From contig OZ251458.1 in NCBI GenBank assembly GCA_965242535.1, positions 3,162,001 through 3,226,000 of the forward strand: DNA of 64,000 nucleotides. Reading direction: 5' to 3'. Position 1 is the first letter of the stretch. The number at the start of each line of letters is the position of its first letter. This stretch comes from VXRD01 sp965242535. GTDB lineage: Bacteria; Latescibacterota; UBA2968. The notes below the pieces were generated by a model, which saw nothing but the letters and a program-made list of their open reading frames with translations, ran no database searches and was not told the origin of the DNA. Below are positions 9,413-18,723 of the stretch, piece after piece. A program made the position numbers and the translations under genes.

Positions 9413-10645
9413 ATGGAATCCGAACGCAATATCCTCGATCACATTTCCGTTCTCGCGCGTTGGCGGCGCATGATTTTTGTGTGTTGTTTTGCGGTCACGC
9501 TGGTCACGGCAGGGATTTCCCTGATCTTGCCCAAAGCGTACCGCGCGTACGCCACGGTCTATCCCCCGCAAGAGACGGCCGGGGGCATCGGCGGCTTGTC
9601 TGCCCTGTTGCAAGAGCTGCCCATCAACCTGATGGGCTTGGGCGGCGAAGCCATATCCGCGATGGAATTTGTCCCGGTGGTGGAAAGCGAAAGCGTGCGC
9701 TTGACCGTCGCCGAGCGGTTTGATTTGGCCGCGCACTACGGGGCCAATCACCAGAGCGAGTTGCTCGACATGATCGCCCAACGCCTGACTACCACCCTCT
9801 CGCGCGAGCAATTTCTCACCATTTCCTACGAAGCCGACACCCCCGAGCGCGCGGCGATGTTGACCAATGCCTTTGTCGAGGAACTCGAAAACGCCCTCCA
9901 GCAACGCGAGCAGCAACAGACGCGCACGTACCTCGCCTATCTCACGAATCGGCTCGAGGAAGCAGAACGAGACATGCTCGAAGCCGAGCGACGCTATCGG
10001 GATTTTCAGAACGCGCACATGGTCTTAGACGTGGACGCCCAAGCCACGACCCAGTTGGAAATCGCGGCCGCGCTCATCAGCCCACTCGCCGAGTTGATCG
10101 TCAAGCGCGATGTGCAGGCGCGGATGATGACCGCAGACAATCCCAAACTCAAAGCCCTCGATCTCGAAATCCAAACCACGCGCCAAGTGCTCGACGATTT
10201 GCTCATGGGGCAATTCCCGGACACACTGAACACCGCGGACCCCCCGGCGCAACTGCCACCGGTTTTCAAACCCTTTCGGCACCTGCCCGACTTGGGCCTA
10301 GCCGCGTTGCAACACCTCCGGGATATTCAGATCCAAAACGCCATCTATCAATTCGTCAAACAAGAGTACGAAAAGACCCGATTTGAAAATGAAAAAGGCG
10401 ACCATCCCGTCGTCGTCTTAGACCACGCCCGTCCCCCGGACACGCGCAGCTATCCCCGCCGCACCCTCATGGTCGGCCTCGCGGCCGGGCTTAGCCTGAC
10501 ATTGAGTTGCGTGCTCGCCTTTGTCTTTGAAGCGATGCGGAACATGACGCCGGACAACCGGGCGAAACTCGAGGCTATAGGGAGGGGGAGACGGGAGACG
10601 GGAGACGGGAGACGGGAGAGGGAAGACGGGAGAGGCGAGAGGTGA
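9413..10645 (+). CDS. Wzz/GumC-like polysaccharide chain-length determinant
   Basis: 410-aa polysaccharide co-polymerase-type inner-membrane protein. TM1 lies at about residues 19-40 (MIFVCCFAVTLVTAGISLIL), followed by a Wzz domain and a long periplasmic coiled coil (about 150-330, rich in E/Q/R). A Pro-containing TM2 preceded by ARPPDTRSYPRR lies at about 350-378. It probably sets O-antigen or exopolysaccharide length. No tyrosine-kinase domain is fused. The last ~20 residues (GRGRRETGDGRRERED) are encoded by a short tandem repeat, so the native stop has probably been lost. A glycosyltransferase lies 1.4 kb downstream, but no polysaccharide cluster is visible. Confidence 0.82.
   Translation: MESERNILDHISVLARWRRMIFVCCFAVTLVTAGISLILPKAYRAYATVYPPQETAGGIGGLSALLQELPINLMGLGGEAISAMEFVPVVESESVRLTVAERFDLAAHYGANHQSELLDMIAQRLTTTLSREQFLTISYEADTPERAAMLTNAFVEELENALQQREQQQTRTYLAYLTNRLEEAERDMLEAERRYRDFQNAHMVLDVDAQATTQLEIAAALISPLAELIVKRDVQARMMTADNPKLKALDLEIQTTRQVLDDLLMGQFPDTLNTADPPAQLPPVFKPFRHLPDLGLAALQHLRDIQIQNAIYQFVKQEYEKTRFENEKGDHPVVVLDHARPPDTRSYPRRTLMVGLAAGLSLTLSCVLAFVFEAMRNMTPDNRAKLEAIGRGRRETGDGRREREDGRGER
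10578..10640 (+). repeat. GGGAGACGGGAGA-type short tandem repeat
   Basis: Imperfect 7-bp units (ACGGGAG) are repeated about eight times. They overlap the 3' end of the chain-length determinant gene and encode its Arg/Glu/Gly tail. The same sequence occurs at 21413-21545. Confidence 0.8.
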
Positions 10646-10690
10646 GAGGCGTAGTGGTCAGGGGTCCGTTCGCCATGCAACCATCACCGG

Positions 10691-10716
10691 TAGGGACAGG
10701 CCCCCGTGTCTGTCCG
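10691..10716 (+). repeat. REP-like palindrome
   Basis: Single copy of the GTAGGGACAGGC...TCTGTCC unit between the chain-length determinant and the MetE-like gene. The rest of 10646-10852 shows no gene. Confidence 0.7.
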
Positions 10717-10852
10717 TGCATCCCGCGGCGAAACGGTCGGAGGTCAGTCCACTGCGCCCGCCTGAAGATACAAGAGGGAAGAAGTAAGAGGGTAGAGGGT
10801 CATAGATACTCCAAAAACAACCGGTTATGAACGTAGCAGATAAGGAAATCCC

Positions 10853-11908
10853 ATGTCTGAAAAACCGAATGCCGTGCGCGAATTGCACTGCGAAGCCGCC
10901 ATTCTCACGACGACCGTGGGATCGTATCCCCTGCCCGATTGGCTCTTGGGCGCGGCTGGGGAGACCGCGGTTGTCGATGCCACGCGCGTGATTTTCGACA
11001 CGCAACGGCAGGCCGGCATCGATCTGCCCACCGATGGCGAGTTGTACCGATTTGATGTCAACCATCCCGAAACCAATGGCATGATCGAGCATTTTGTGCG
11101 CCCGATGGGGGGGACGCGCGCCGATCTCGGGCGGTCGGAAGTCGAGGCATTTCGCCGACAACACGCGATGGATTTTCGCGCCAAGCCCGCTGCGGTTGTC
11201 GAAGAAGCACTCACCGAGGGCACGCTTGATCTGTTATCCGATTGCGCGCGCGCGGCGGCCGTGGCGGGCGGGCCGTTCAAATTTACATTGACCAGTCCCT
11301 ATATGCTCGCACGCACGTTGCTCGACGAGCACTACGGCGATTTTGAGGCCCTGCTCATGGGCGTGGCGAATGTGTTGGCCGATCAGGTGCGCGGCTTGCC
11401 CTGTGCGTGTGTACAGGTCGATGAAGCCAATATCCCGGGCAATCCCGAAGACGCGCCCATCGCGGCCCGTGCGATCAATGCGGTGCTCGACGCGGTCGAT
11501 CCCGGCACGGAAAAAGCCGTTCACTTTTGTTTTGGAAACTACGGCGGGCAGACGATCCAACGCGGCACATGGCGAGACCTCATCGCATTTCTCAACGCCC
11601 TGCACACAGATCACCTCGTGCTCGAACTCGCCCATCGCCCGGACGATGACCTGATCGCCCTCAAGGAAATCGACCCGCGCATCCAACTCGGCATCGGCGT
11701 GGTCGATATCAAAATCAACCACATCGAAACCGCCGAACAAATCGCCCGCCGCCTCGACCGCGCAGAACGAGAACTCGGCCCGGGCCGCGTCTCATTCATC
11801 CATCCCGATTGCGGATTCTGGATGCTCAAACGCTCGGTGGCCGACCGCAAAATCGCGGCCCTCGCACGGGGCAGAGATCTCTATTTGGGAAGGCGGATCG
11901 CGGATTAA
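10853..11908 (+). CDS. MetE-like (cobalamin-independent methionine synthase C-terminal domain) protein
   Basis: 351 aa, matching only the catalytic C-terminal barrel of MetE, with no N-terminal half. Zinc ligands are conserved: His and Cys in VHFCFGN, Glu in LVLELAHR, and Cys in HPDCGF. The TTTVGSYP start motif and the substrate loop QVDEANI are present. Such short proteins occur as archaeal-type methionine synthases or as methyltransferases in catabolic clusters; which applies here is unclear. Start at 10853 follows AAGGAAA with good spacing. It is flanked by REP elements, so probably a single transcription unit. Confidence 0.85.
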   Translation: MSEKPNAVRELHCEAAILTTTVGSYPLPDWLLGAAGETAVVDATRVIFDTQRQAGIDLPTDGELYRFDVNHPETNGMIEHFVRPMGGTRADLGRSEVEAFRRQHAMDFRAKPAAVVEEALTEGTLDLLSDCARAAAVAGGPFKFTLTSPYMLARTLLDEHYGDFEALLMGVANVLADQVRGLPCACVQVDEANIPGNPEDAPIAARAINAVLDAVDPGTEKAVHFCFGNYGGQTIQRGTWRDLIAFLNALHTDHLVLELAHRPDDDLIALKEIDPRIQLGIGVVDIKINHIETAEQIARRLDRAERELGPGRVSFIHPDCGFWMLKRSVADRKIAALARGRDLYLGRRIAD

Positions 11909-12013
11909 ACGGATGACGCGGATTGCGCGGATGAAAGGCGAGAGTAGGGCAGAGTGCAAAGCGTAGAATGCACAGAGGCGTAGCCCCTGGGCGTCTCAAA
12001 AAGAGGATCGCGG

Positions 12014-13240
12014 ATGAAAATTTGGCGAAATTATCGAAAGTCCCTGATTGCCGTCGGCATTCTCTTGGCGATCCTGATCCGCTACCCACTCTTGCCTTTT
12101 GAGTCAATTGATTATGTAACGGCCCTGCGTCCGTGGTATGAGTTCATCGCCCAAAATGGCAACTTCGCCGCGCTAAAGTACGAATCCTCTGTGTACAATC
12201 CCTTCAATGTCCCGGCCTACAATGTCCCGTATCTCTATCTCTTGGCGACCGCGTCGATTCTCTTAGCGGGAATCCCCACCCTTTTCGCCATTAAGACCAT
12301 CTCCATCATTTTCGATTTTGTCCTGGCCTTTTTCGTCTATCGTTGCGTGCGTCTCAAATACCGCGAACCGACCGAGGAAGTCATCCCGATACTGGCCGCG
12401 TTAGTCGCGCTGTCGATGCCCACGGTGGTTCTCAACAGCGCGATGTGGGGGCAAGCAGACGCGATCTATACCGCCTTCTTGGTCGCGTGTCTGTATTATT
12501 TGCTCGCCGGACGCCAAGCCGCGGCGTTCATCGCCTTTGGGGTGGCGTTCAGTGTCAAGGCGCAATCCGTTTTTCTCTGCCCGTTGTTCCTGTGGTTGCT
12601 CGTCAAAGAGAAAGTGGACTGGCGTTATTTTGGTTTGAGTCCCGCGGTTTACGCGGTCGCCATCCTGCCCGCGTGGTTCATCGGCAGACCCCTATGCGAT
12701 TTGCTCATGATCTATCCCGATCAAACGGATAAGTACGCGGGCACCAGACTCCTCAGCCTGAACGCGCCCAATTTGTATCGATGGATCCCCAAAGCCTATT
12801 ACGATTTCTATCCGGTCGGCATTGCGTTCGCCGCGGTGGTCGTCTTGGGCATCGCCTATTTCGTCTCTAAGAGCCGGGTGAAGATCACCGCGGATCGCCT
12901 CGTTTTCATGGCGACTTTCTCCGTCCTTATCATGCCCTACTTTTTGCCCAAAATGCACGACCGGTTCTTCTTCCCCGCTGACGTCATCTCCATCATTTTG
13001 GCTTTCTACTGCCCGCGCTATTGGTATGTGCCGGTGGTCATCGGCTCCGTGTCGTTCCTCACTTACATGCGCTTTCTGCTCGAAAGAGCCTACATTCTCC
13101 AGCCGTGGCTACCGGTTGCGCTGTTGCTCCTCATCGCGATTTTGGGGCGGCAATTTCTGCTGATGTTTTCAAACAAATACCCACTGCGCGGACGGGCGCG
13201 AGGGATCCCTACGACGGATGGAGGTAGGCGGGATGGCTGA
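12014..13240 (+). CDS. Gpi18-like mannosyltransferase family membrane protein
   Basis: 408-aa integral membrane protein with about 9-10 TM helices in a GT-C type layout. The motif NSAMWGQADAIYT, with WGQ-x-D after a TM helix, is characteristic of the COG5542 (Gpi18-like) family of polyprenol-phosphate-sugar-dependent transferases. It probably adds a sugar to a lipid or cell-surface acceptor. Start at 12014 has AAGAGGA upstream. The last ~20 residues (RGRARGIPTTDGGRRDG) are polar. It converges on the minus-strand gene at 13467 with a hairpin terminator between. Confidence 0.75.
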   Translation: MKIWRNYRKSLIAVGILLAILIRYPLLPFESIDYVTALRPWYEFIAQNGNFAALKYESSVYNPFNVPAYNVPYLYLLATASILLAGIPTLFAIKTISIIFDFVLAFFVYRCVRLKYREPTEEVIPILAALVALSMPTVVLNSAMWGQADAIYTAFLVACLYYLLAGRQAAAFIAFGVAFSVKAQSVFLCPLFLWLLVKEKVDWRYFGLSPAVYAVAILPAWFIGRPLCDLLMIYPDQTDKYAGTRLLSLNAPNLYRWIPKAYYDFYPVGIAFAAVVVLGIAYFVSKSRVKITADRLVFMATFSVLIMPYFLPKMHDRFFFPADVISIILAFYCPRYWYVPVVIGSVSFLTYMRFLLERAYILQPWLPVALLLLIAILGRQFLLMFSNKYPLRGRARGIPTTDGGRRDG

Positions 13241-13386
13241 AAACGAAAAACGGGTGAGCGAGAATTGTCAGAAACACGCCAAACGCCACCGAGCATGGGC
13301 CCTGTGGAGACGGTGACGCGAATCCACTCGTGCGTCAAGCGCGTTTCGAGACCTTTGATCGAAACCGAACGGGAAAGCCTTTTCAC

Positions 13387-13424
13387 AAAAAAACGCCCCG
13401 GCATCTCAAAATGCCAGGGCGCGT
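13387..13424 (-). terminator. Rho-independent terminator of the repetitive secreted-protein gene
   Basis: Read on the minus strand, a 12-14-bp GC-rich stem (ACGCGCCCTGGCAT / ATGCCGGGGCGT, one mismatch region) is followed by a run of seven T. It lies 43 bp beyond the stop of the gene at 13467. Confidence 0.8.
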
Positions 13425-13466
13425 TTGCGAGTCGGCCAGTCAGACCGCTTTATGAATGGGTCTTTG

Positions 13467-14648
13467 CTACCCACTCGTCTTGCCAAAATTTGCGACAAAC
13501 ACAAAAAAGTCGGCGAAATCCACATCGCCATCGTTATCAAAATCACCCTGTAGCCCGGATGACGTGCCGCCGCCAGAATCAGATTCAGAAGACCACAGGA
13601 GGTTTTGAGTTCGTCCTCTCGTCTCTGCGACGCCATTGCCCGAAGCATCGACAAAAGCCCTGAATTTGCCGCCATCAATCCCCAAGGCCCCGTTGCCAGA
13701 CGCATCGGCGACCATCGCCGCAATGGACCGTCCAGAGGCATTGAGAATACCCAAGGCACCGTGCCCTCTTTCATCGACACCTAACACGGAAGCCAAATTG
13801 CCGTTTCGGTTGGTCACCAACACAGCCGCATCTCCCGCCTCATCAACGCCGAGCGTTGCGAGAGAACCGGATGTACTCAAGGCCGTTACGACGCCATTGC
13901 CAGCATCATCAACGCCCAAAAACACCGCACTCCCGCTCGATTCGGACCCGCCGCCGACGATCACGCCCGCACCGTCATCGCCGGTACCGAGCAACGCGAG
14001 CGTACCGGCTGTGCTCAAGGTCGTTACCACGCCATTGCCCTCGTCATCAACGCCCAAAAACGCCGCGCTCACATTCGATTCTGAACCGCGAACGACGCCC
14101 ACGCCATCGCTACTGAGAGCACCAAAAGATTCTGATGCACCCGTAGCTACTACCCAACCATCGCCTACCTCATCTACACCCAAAATCACGACTGGCGTGG
14201 CATCTGCTCGCCTTATGTCGAGAACACCGTCTCCAACTCCATCCGCCCTAATTCTTGCGACGACCTGCCCATCTGCATTCACAATTTGCAATTCTCGCGT
14301 CGCCAAGACATCCGCAACCTGTTGCGCTTGTTTGCTCGATCTCAGCACCTCGTTATCGCGCGACAGCATCTTGTCGAGAAAATTGCGACCGCTTTGCCCG
14401 CGGCTGAGTGCCCGCGCCCGGTGTGACGAAACATCCGGCAAGACCGCATTGACCTCGCGCGCGCCAGAAGGCGAGCTGAACGAAATAGAAGTCAACTTCG
14501 GTGGGAGCAACCGGTGAAACCATTTCGACGTAAAAGCAGGCGAAGCGTTCAAAAGAAACGCGATGAGCAACGCGATGATCGCCCGCATTTGCCAGCGCGA
14601 TCGCCTTTCCAGCGCCGCGACTTTTTGTGCCACATTCGACCTGTCCAT
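13467..14648 (-). CDS. Membrane-anchored repetitive protein with C-terminal dockerin-like EF-hand
   Basis: 393 aa. A basic N-terminus and one hydrophobic segment (about residues 21-40, AIIALLIAFLLNASPAF) suggest export or anchoring. A short helical region (about 85-115) is followed by roughly eight repeats of about 20-25 residues of the form LGVDEAGNGVV..LS.SG (about 120-350), predicted to form a beta-rich solenoid. The C-terminus has an EF-hand loop D-F-D-N-D-G-D-V-D-F-A-D with Asp at 1, 3, 5, 9 and 12, as in dockerin modules. Start follows GGAGGAG. Function unknown; a secreted structural or adhesive role is inferred. Confidence 0.75.
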   Translation of the reverse strand: MDRSNVAQKVAALERRSRWQMRAIIALLIAFLLNASPAFTSKWFHRLLPPKLTSISFSSPSGAREVNAVLPDVSSHRARALSRGQSGRNFLDKMLSRDNEVLRSSKQAQQVADVLATRELQIVNADGQVVARIRADGVGDGVLDIRRADATPVVILGVDEVGDGWVVATGASESFGALSSDGVGVVRGSESNVSAAFLGVDDEGNGVVTTLSTAGTLALLGTGDDGAGVIVGGGSESSGSAVFLGVDDAGNGVVTALSTSGSLATLGVDEAGDAAVLVTNRNGNLASVLGVDERGHGALGILNASGRSIAAMVADASGNGALGIDGGKFRAFVDASGNGVAETRGRTQNLLWSSESDSGGGTSSGLQGDFDNDGDVDFADFFVFVANFGKTSG

Positions 14649-14737
14649 TCTATCTCCTCCATGAGTGGGTGGTTGTTTCGCACTTTGTGGGGAACGCCCT
14701 CGTCTGTCTGAAGGATTATACCCACGGGCATAAGGGT

Positions 14738-15121
14738 TTATTTTTTTCCTGTTGGCGTTATGCCGTTGAAAAATTTATCGAGTTTCTCCATGGCGTTTTT
14801 GTCGTCCTCAAACACCTGTGCAATCTCTTGGCGCAATTCGCGTTCGCGTTCTTGGCGCCCTTCTTGGCGCCCTTCTTGACGCTCTCTTTTCGCCCATGTA
14901 TCATAAAACAACATCGCGGTCTCCTTCCAAGTCGTGTAGATGAACACCAATAAAGCCACAAAACCCGCCAAGTCACCCATCCCCTGTATGCCTGACAATG
15001 GATTCCACCAAGATTGGAACCCCATAATCACAATAGCTAGGACAACAAAAACATTGTAAAAAAATACACGCGCCCAAATAGCCCTTTTCGACTCTAAAAT
15101 TTCGCGGTTACTCTCCCACAT
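14738..15121 (-). CDS. Two-TM hypothetical protein, tandem copy 1
   Basis: 127 aa. The N-terminal MWESNREILESKRAIW is followed by two TM helices (about residues 17-36 and 52-68) separated by WWNPLSGIQGMGD. After the second helix comes a charged coiled-coil tail with three (Q/E)GRQ units and an FFNGITP end. Start follows GAGGAGGG. No family is recognised. The orientation, with a long charged cytoplasmic tail, suggests an assembly or signalling scaffold, but this is speculative. It is duplicated immediately upstream at 15306. Confidence 0.7.
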   Translation of the reverse strand: MWESNREILESKRAIWARVFFYNVFVVLAIVIMGFQSWWNPLSGIQGMGDLAGFVALLVFIYTTWKETAMLFYDTWAKRERQEGRQEGRQERERELRQEIAQVFEDDKNAMEKLDKFFNGITPTGKK

Positions 15122-15305
15122 TCGCCCTCCTCGGTGGTCTTTTTTGATTTTCGCTTGGGAAGAGAGATAAACGAGATAAACGAAAAATTGTCAAGTGTCT
15201 TTTTTCCGCACCCCCATTTCGCAACCCTTGCTTTTGCGCGCTAAATCGCACTTTGTGGGGAACGCCCTCGTCTGTCTGAAGGATTATACCCACGGGCATA
15301 AGGGT

Positions 15306-15677
15306 TTATTTTTTGTCTGTTGGCGTTATGCCGTTGAAAAATTTATCGAGTTTCTCCAGGGCGTTTTTGTCGTCCTCAAACACCTGTGCAATCTCTTGGC
15401 GCAATTCGCGTTCGCGTTCTTGACGCCCTTCTTGACGCTCTCTTTTCGCCCATGTATCATAAAACAACATCGCGGTCTCCTTCCAAGTCGTGTAGATGAA
15501 CACCAATAAAGCCACAAAACCCGCCAAGTCACCCATCCCCTGTATGCCTGACAATGGATTCCACCAAGATTGCAAACCCATAATCACAATGGCTATGACC
15601 ACAAAAACATTGTAAAAAAATACACGCGCCCAAATAGCCCTTTTCGACTCTAAAATTTCGCGGTTACTCTCCCACAT
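15306..15677 (-). CDS. Two-TM hypothetical protein, tandem copy 2
   Basis: 123 aa and about 95% identical to copy 1. It differs by one missing EGRQ unit and a few substitutions (VLAI to VIAI, FQSWW to LQSWW, KNAME to KNALE). The same ribosome site is present. That both copies stay open with mainly conservative changes argues that they are expressed. Confidence 0.7.
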   Translation of the reverse strand: MWESNREILESKRAIWARVFFYNVFVVIAIVIMGLQSWWNPLSGIQGMGDLAGFVALLVFIYTTWKETAMLFYDTWAKRERQEGRQERERELRQEIAQVFEDDKNALEKLDKFFNGITPTDKK

Positions 15678-15984
15678 TCGCCCTCCTCGGTGGTCTTTTT
15701 TCGTTTTCGCTTGGGAAGAGAGATAAACGAGATAAACGAGAAATTGTCAAGTGTCTTTTTCGACGAGAATAGCCGCGATCACCTTGTATCTTTCCTCCGC
15801 GCCCCATTTCGCAACCGTTGCTTTTGCGCGTCAAATCGCCTATTATCTCGCCAGTTCGCCAGTCCGAATCGCATCGCGCGGCATTGTCGAGCGATGCGAA
15901 ACCCCGTTTGTCCATTTGCCACAGTACGCGACAAAACGCGAGACATTGCCCATAACGAGCGAATCCACCAACCGGAGATCCGCC

Positions 15985-17130
15985 ATGAAAATCGCCGAGA
16001 TCGAACAGTTCTATCCCCGCCGGAGGATGCGCCTGATCAAAATGACCACCGACACCGGCATCGTCGGCTGGGGCGAGACCACCCTTGAGGGCAAGCCCAA
16101 AAGCACGTGGGCCGCGGTTGAAGAACTCGCCGCTTACCTCATCGGCAAAGACCCTTTGAAAATTGAACACCACTGGCAACACATCTACCGATCCGCTTTT
16201 TATCGCGGGGGCAACGTGCTCATGACCGCCCTATCGGGCATCGATCAAGCCCTGTGGGACATCGCGGGCAAACACTACGGCGTGCCCACTTATCAACTGC
16301 TCGGCGGCCCGGTGCGCGACCGCATTCGCGTCTATGCCCACTGGGGAATCGGCAACGCCTCGGAAGCGGGCTTGGCTTCTGCGCGCGAGCGGCTCGACAT
16401 GCTGCAAACCAAGGGCGGATACACCGCGTTCAAAACCGGCCCGGGCGGCAAGTGGCGCGCCCACGAACCTCCGGCCGTGATCGACGGCTTCGTCAAACGC
16501 GCGTACACCATGCGCGAGTGGGTCGGCGACGACTGCGAACTCTGCTTTGACTTTCACGGCAAAATGACCCCTGCGCTCGCCATCGAAATCTGCCGCGAAA
16601 TCCAAGGCATGCGCCCCATGTTCGTCGAGGAACCCGTGCCGCAAGAAAACGTCGACGCGCTCAAACTCGTCTCCGACCACGTGCCCTTCCCCATTGCCAC
16701 GGGCGAACGCCTGCTCTCGCGCTGGGAATTTCGCACCGTGTTCGAGAAAAACGCGGTCGCGTACATCCAACCCGACGCCTCCCACGCCGGCGGGATTTCC
16801 GAACTCAAACGCATCGCCAACATGGCCGAAGTGTACTACATGCACATCATGCCCCATTGCGCCATCGGCCCGGTCGCATTCTCCGCGTGTATGCAGGTCG
16901 ACGCCGCCGTGCCCAATTTTCTCATTCAAGAACAAGTCGATGCGGGGCTGGGCGAAGGACTCTTGCAAGACCCGTGGGTCGTCAAAAACGGACACATCGA
17001 ACTGCCCACCAAACCCGGCCTGGGCTTTGACCTCATCCCCGAAGAAGCCGAACAAAACCTCGGGCTGTACGAAGAAGAACTCGGCGGGGAATACCACTAT
17101 GAAACCGACAACAGCGTCGCGGATTGGTGA
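15985..17130 (+). CDS. dgoD: D-galactonate dehydratase-like enolase-superfamily enzyme
   Basis: 381-aa member of the mandelate racemase subgroup, matching E. coli DgoD in length (382). Metal ligands are seen in CFDFHGK (Asp, with the catalytic His two residues on), FVEEPVPQEN (Glu) and ATGERL (Glu). The general-acid/base His is in MPHCAIGP. QPDASHAGGI is also shared with DgoD. The predicted reaction is dehydration of an acid sugar, most likely D-galactonate, to the 2-keto-3-deoxy acid. No KDG kinase or aldolase is next to it. The start at 15985 matches the conserved MKI..IE N-terminus; the longer open frame upstream has no conserved sequence. Confidence 0.85.
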   Translation: MKIAEIEQFYPRRRMRLIKMTTDTGIVGWGETTLEGKPKSTWAAVEELAAYLIGKDPLKIEHHWQHIYRSAFYRGGNVLMTALSGIDQALWDIAGKHYGVPTYQLLGGPVRDRIRVYAHWGIGNASEAGLASARERLDMLQTKGGYTAFKTGPGGKWRAHEPPAVIDGFVKRAYTMREWVGDDCELCFDFHGKMTPALAIEICREIQGMRPMFVEEPVPQENVDALKLVSDHVPFPIATGERLLSRWEFRTVFEKNAVAYIQPDASHAGGISELKRIANMAEVYYMHIMPHCAIGPVAFSACMQVDAAVPNFLIQEQVDAGLGEGLLQDPWVVKNGHIELPTKPGLGFDLIPEEAEQNLGLYEEELGGEYHYETDNSVADW

Positions 17131-17170
17131 AAGACAGTGGTCAGTGGAGAGACCGCCCATCCCACCTCCC

Positions 17171-17325
17171 GTAGGGACAGAGACCCCGTGCCTATCCTCG
17201 CATCTGGCGATGGGGCCGACGCTGATCGCCACCTCTCGTAGGGACAGGCCCCCGTGCCTGTCCTCGCATCTGGCGATAGGGTTGACGCCGAACGCCACCT
17301 CCTGTAGGGATAGGCCCCGTGCCTT
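17171..17325 (+). repeat. Three REP-like palindromes in a row
   Basis: Units at 17171-17197, 17238-17263 and 17304-17325, spaced ~66 bp apart. They are separated by a repeated spacer (CTCGCATCTGGCGATxGGG-type) and the third runs into MITE-like copy C. Confidence 0.75.
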
Positions 17326-17744
17326 TGTACCAACTCATTCATTATCGGGATCGCTTTGCTGTTCCACCGTCCTTCAGAAAAGCCATCGCCAAACATGCGA
17401 TCCCAAAAATCCATCAACGAAAGCCATCAGGCACAGCGCGCAAGTCCGTCTCGCAACCAACATCCATTATGCAACCCCCTTGGCAGGCTGGCGCATGTCG
17501 TGGGATTACAAAAGCGATTTGCGCTGTGCAAGCCCCTCGGCGTTTGAGAGCGGCATTTTTGAACTGCTGGGGCAGTTGTACCCCGCTCGCCTACTTTTTT
17601 TTGCTGTTGAAAAAAAGTAGGTCGCCGAAGGCATCGGAGGCAACCCACGATGCTTTAGGACCAAAGTTGCTAGAAAAGTGAGTAATGGCGGTGCTGATTT
17701 GTGCGTATCAAAATTGAGAATAACTTAATTTACAGAGTACTTAA
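17323..17744 (+). repeat. MITE-like interspersed repeat, copy C
   Basis: Nearly complete copy with the left arm TTTGTACCAACTC, the core, the perfect hairpin CCTACTTTTTTTT...AAAAAAAGTAGG near 17590-17622 and the right terminus AATTTACAGAGTACTTAA. It ends 37 bp before the CPBP protease start and could supply that gene's upstream region. Confidence 0.75.
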
Positions 17745-17780
17745 AATCAAATTGGTATGATCCAACCACAGGAGGAATTG

Positions 17781-18722
17781 ATGAGTGAAACCACCGAACA
17801 CACCTCGAGCGCGCCCGGACTGGGCAAGGCATTTCTCGATCTCGTCGAACGCGGAGAAACGCGCTGGACAAAGTACGCCGCGACACTGCTGATCTTCCTT
17901 GGCTTTTGGCTTTTGGGCAGTATCGCGCTCCCGATCATCGTTTACGGCCTTAAAGCAACGGCAACGGGTGCCTTCATGGACGGCACGATGCCCTTTCGCG
18001 ATTTTATTTTTGTGAATTTGCTCTTTATCGCGGCTCTGATCGGCTTTTGGATCGGCATTCGCAACATGCACAAACGCCCTTTTCGCACGCTCATCACCTC
18101 GTGCGATCACATCCGTTGGGGCCGCGTATTTCAAGGCTTCGGGCTGATAATGGGCCTGAGTATTGTCGGCGCAGCCATTGAACAACTGCTCTTTCCCGGC
18201 ACGTACACCTATACGCTAGATCCCGAACGCTTTTACAAATTTGCCCTCCTCGCCCTCTTGCTCACCCCATTTCAGACCACCACAGAAGAACTGATCACGC
18301 GGAGTTACCTCTTGCAAATTCTCGGTCACTTCACGCGGCGGCCCATTGTGCTCATCGTGCTCAACGCGCTGCTCTTTGCCCTGTTCCACTTGGCGAATCC
18401 CGAATTCGAAGCGTATGATGTCGCACCTCTGTTAGCCTATTATTTTTGCATAGGTGCATTTTTCGCCCTCGTCACACTCAAAGACAACGGTGCGGAACTC
18501 GCCATAGGCATGCACGCCGCGAGCAACCTGTTCGCCGGTATCTTCGTCAATTACAAAGACTCGGCCCTATCTACCAGCACCGTTTTCTTTGCTGAGAATT
18601 ACAGCGTCTATTTCACCCTGATTTTCCTTTTGATCACCGCGCCGATCGTGTACTGGATATCGTTTCGCAATCGCAAACCCGAATCCATCGTCGAGCAGTC
18701 AGGGGTCAGCGATCCGCAATAG
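17781..18722 (+). CDS. CPBP family intramembrane glutamic endopeptidase
   Basis: 313-aa multi-pass membrane protein with about eight TM helices. The three CPBP/Abi motifs are present: EELITRSYL (EExxxR), FALFHL (FxxxH) and HAASN (HxxxN). Members cleave prenylated or other membrane substrates, or give bacteriocin immunity. Start at 17781 is set by AGGAGG eight bases upstream; the ATG at 17757 lies before that site. It lies between repeats, as a single gene. Confidence 0.88.
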   Translation: MSETTEHTSSAPGLGKAFLDLVERGETRWTKYAATLLIFLGFWLLGSIALPIIVYGLKATATGAFMDGTMPFRDFIFVNLLFIAALIGFWIGIRNMHKRPFRTLITSCDHIRWGRVFQGFGLIMGLSIVGAAIEQLLFPGTYTYTLDPERFYKFALLALLLTPFQTTTEELITRSYLLQILGHFTRRPIVLIVLNALLFALFHLANPEFEAYDVAPLLAYYFCIGAFFALVTLKDNGAELAIGMHAASNLFAGIFVNYKDSALSTSTVFFAENYSVYFTLIFLLITAPIVYWISFRNRKPESIVEQSGVSDPQ

Positions 18723-18723
18723 C

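Larger units (their letters stand above)
14681..15763 (-). repeat. Tandem duplication of a ~520-bp gene unit
   Basis: 14681-15203 and 15250-15763 are near-identical and in the same orientation. Each contains a complete two-TM protein gene with its ribosome site plus ~80 bp of upstream and ~55 bp of downstream sequence. They differ by a few substitutions and a 12-bp in-frame unit (EGRQ). The high identity implies a recent duplication or gene conversion. Confidence 0.9.

Noticed and set aside
13636..14517. 293-codon plus-strand frame rich in Ser/Pro/Thr
   Set aside because: It is the complement of the repetitive beta-protein gene, which has a ribosome site, TM segment, EF-hand and terminator.
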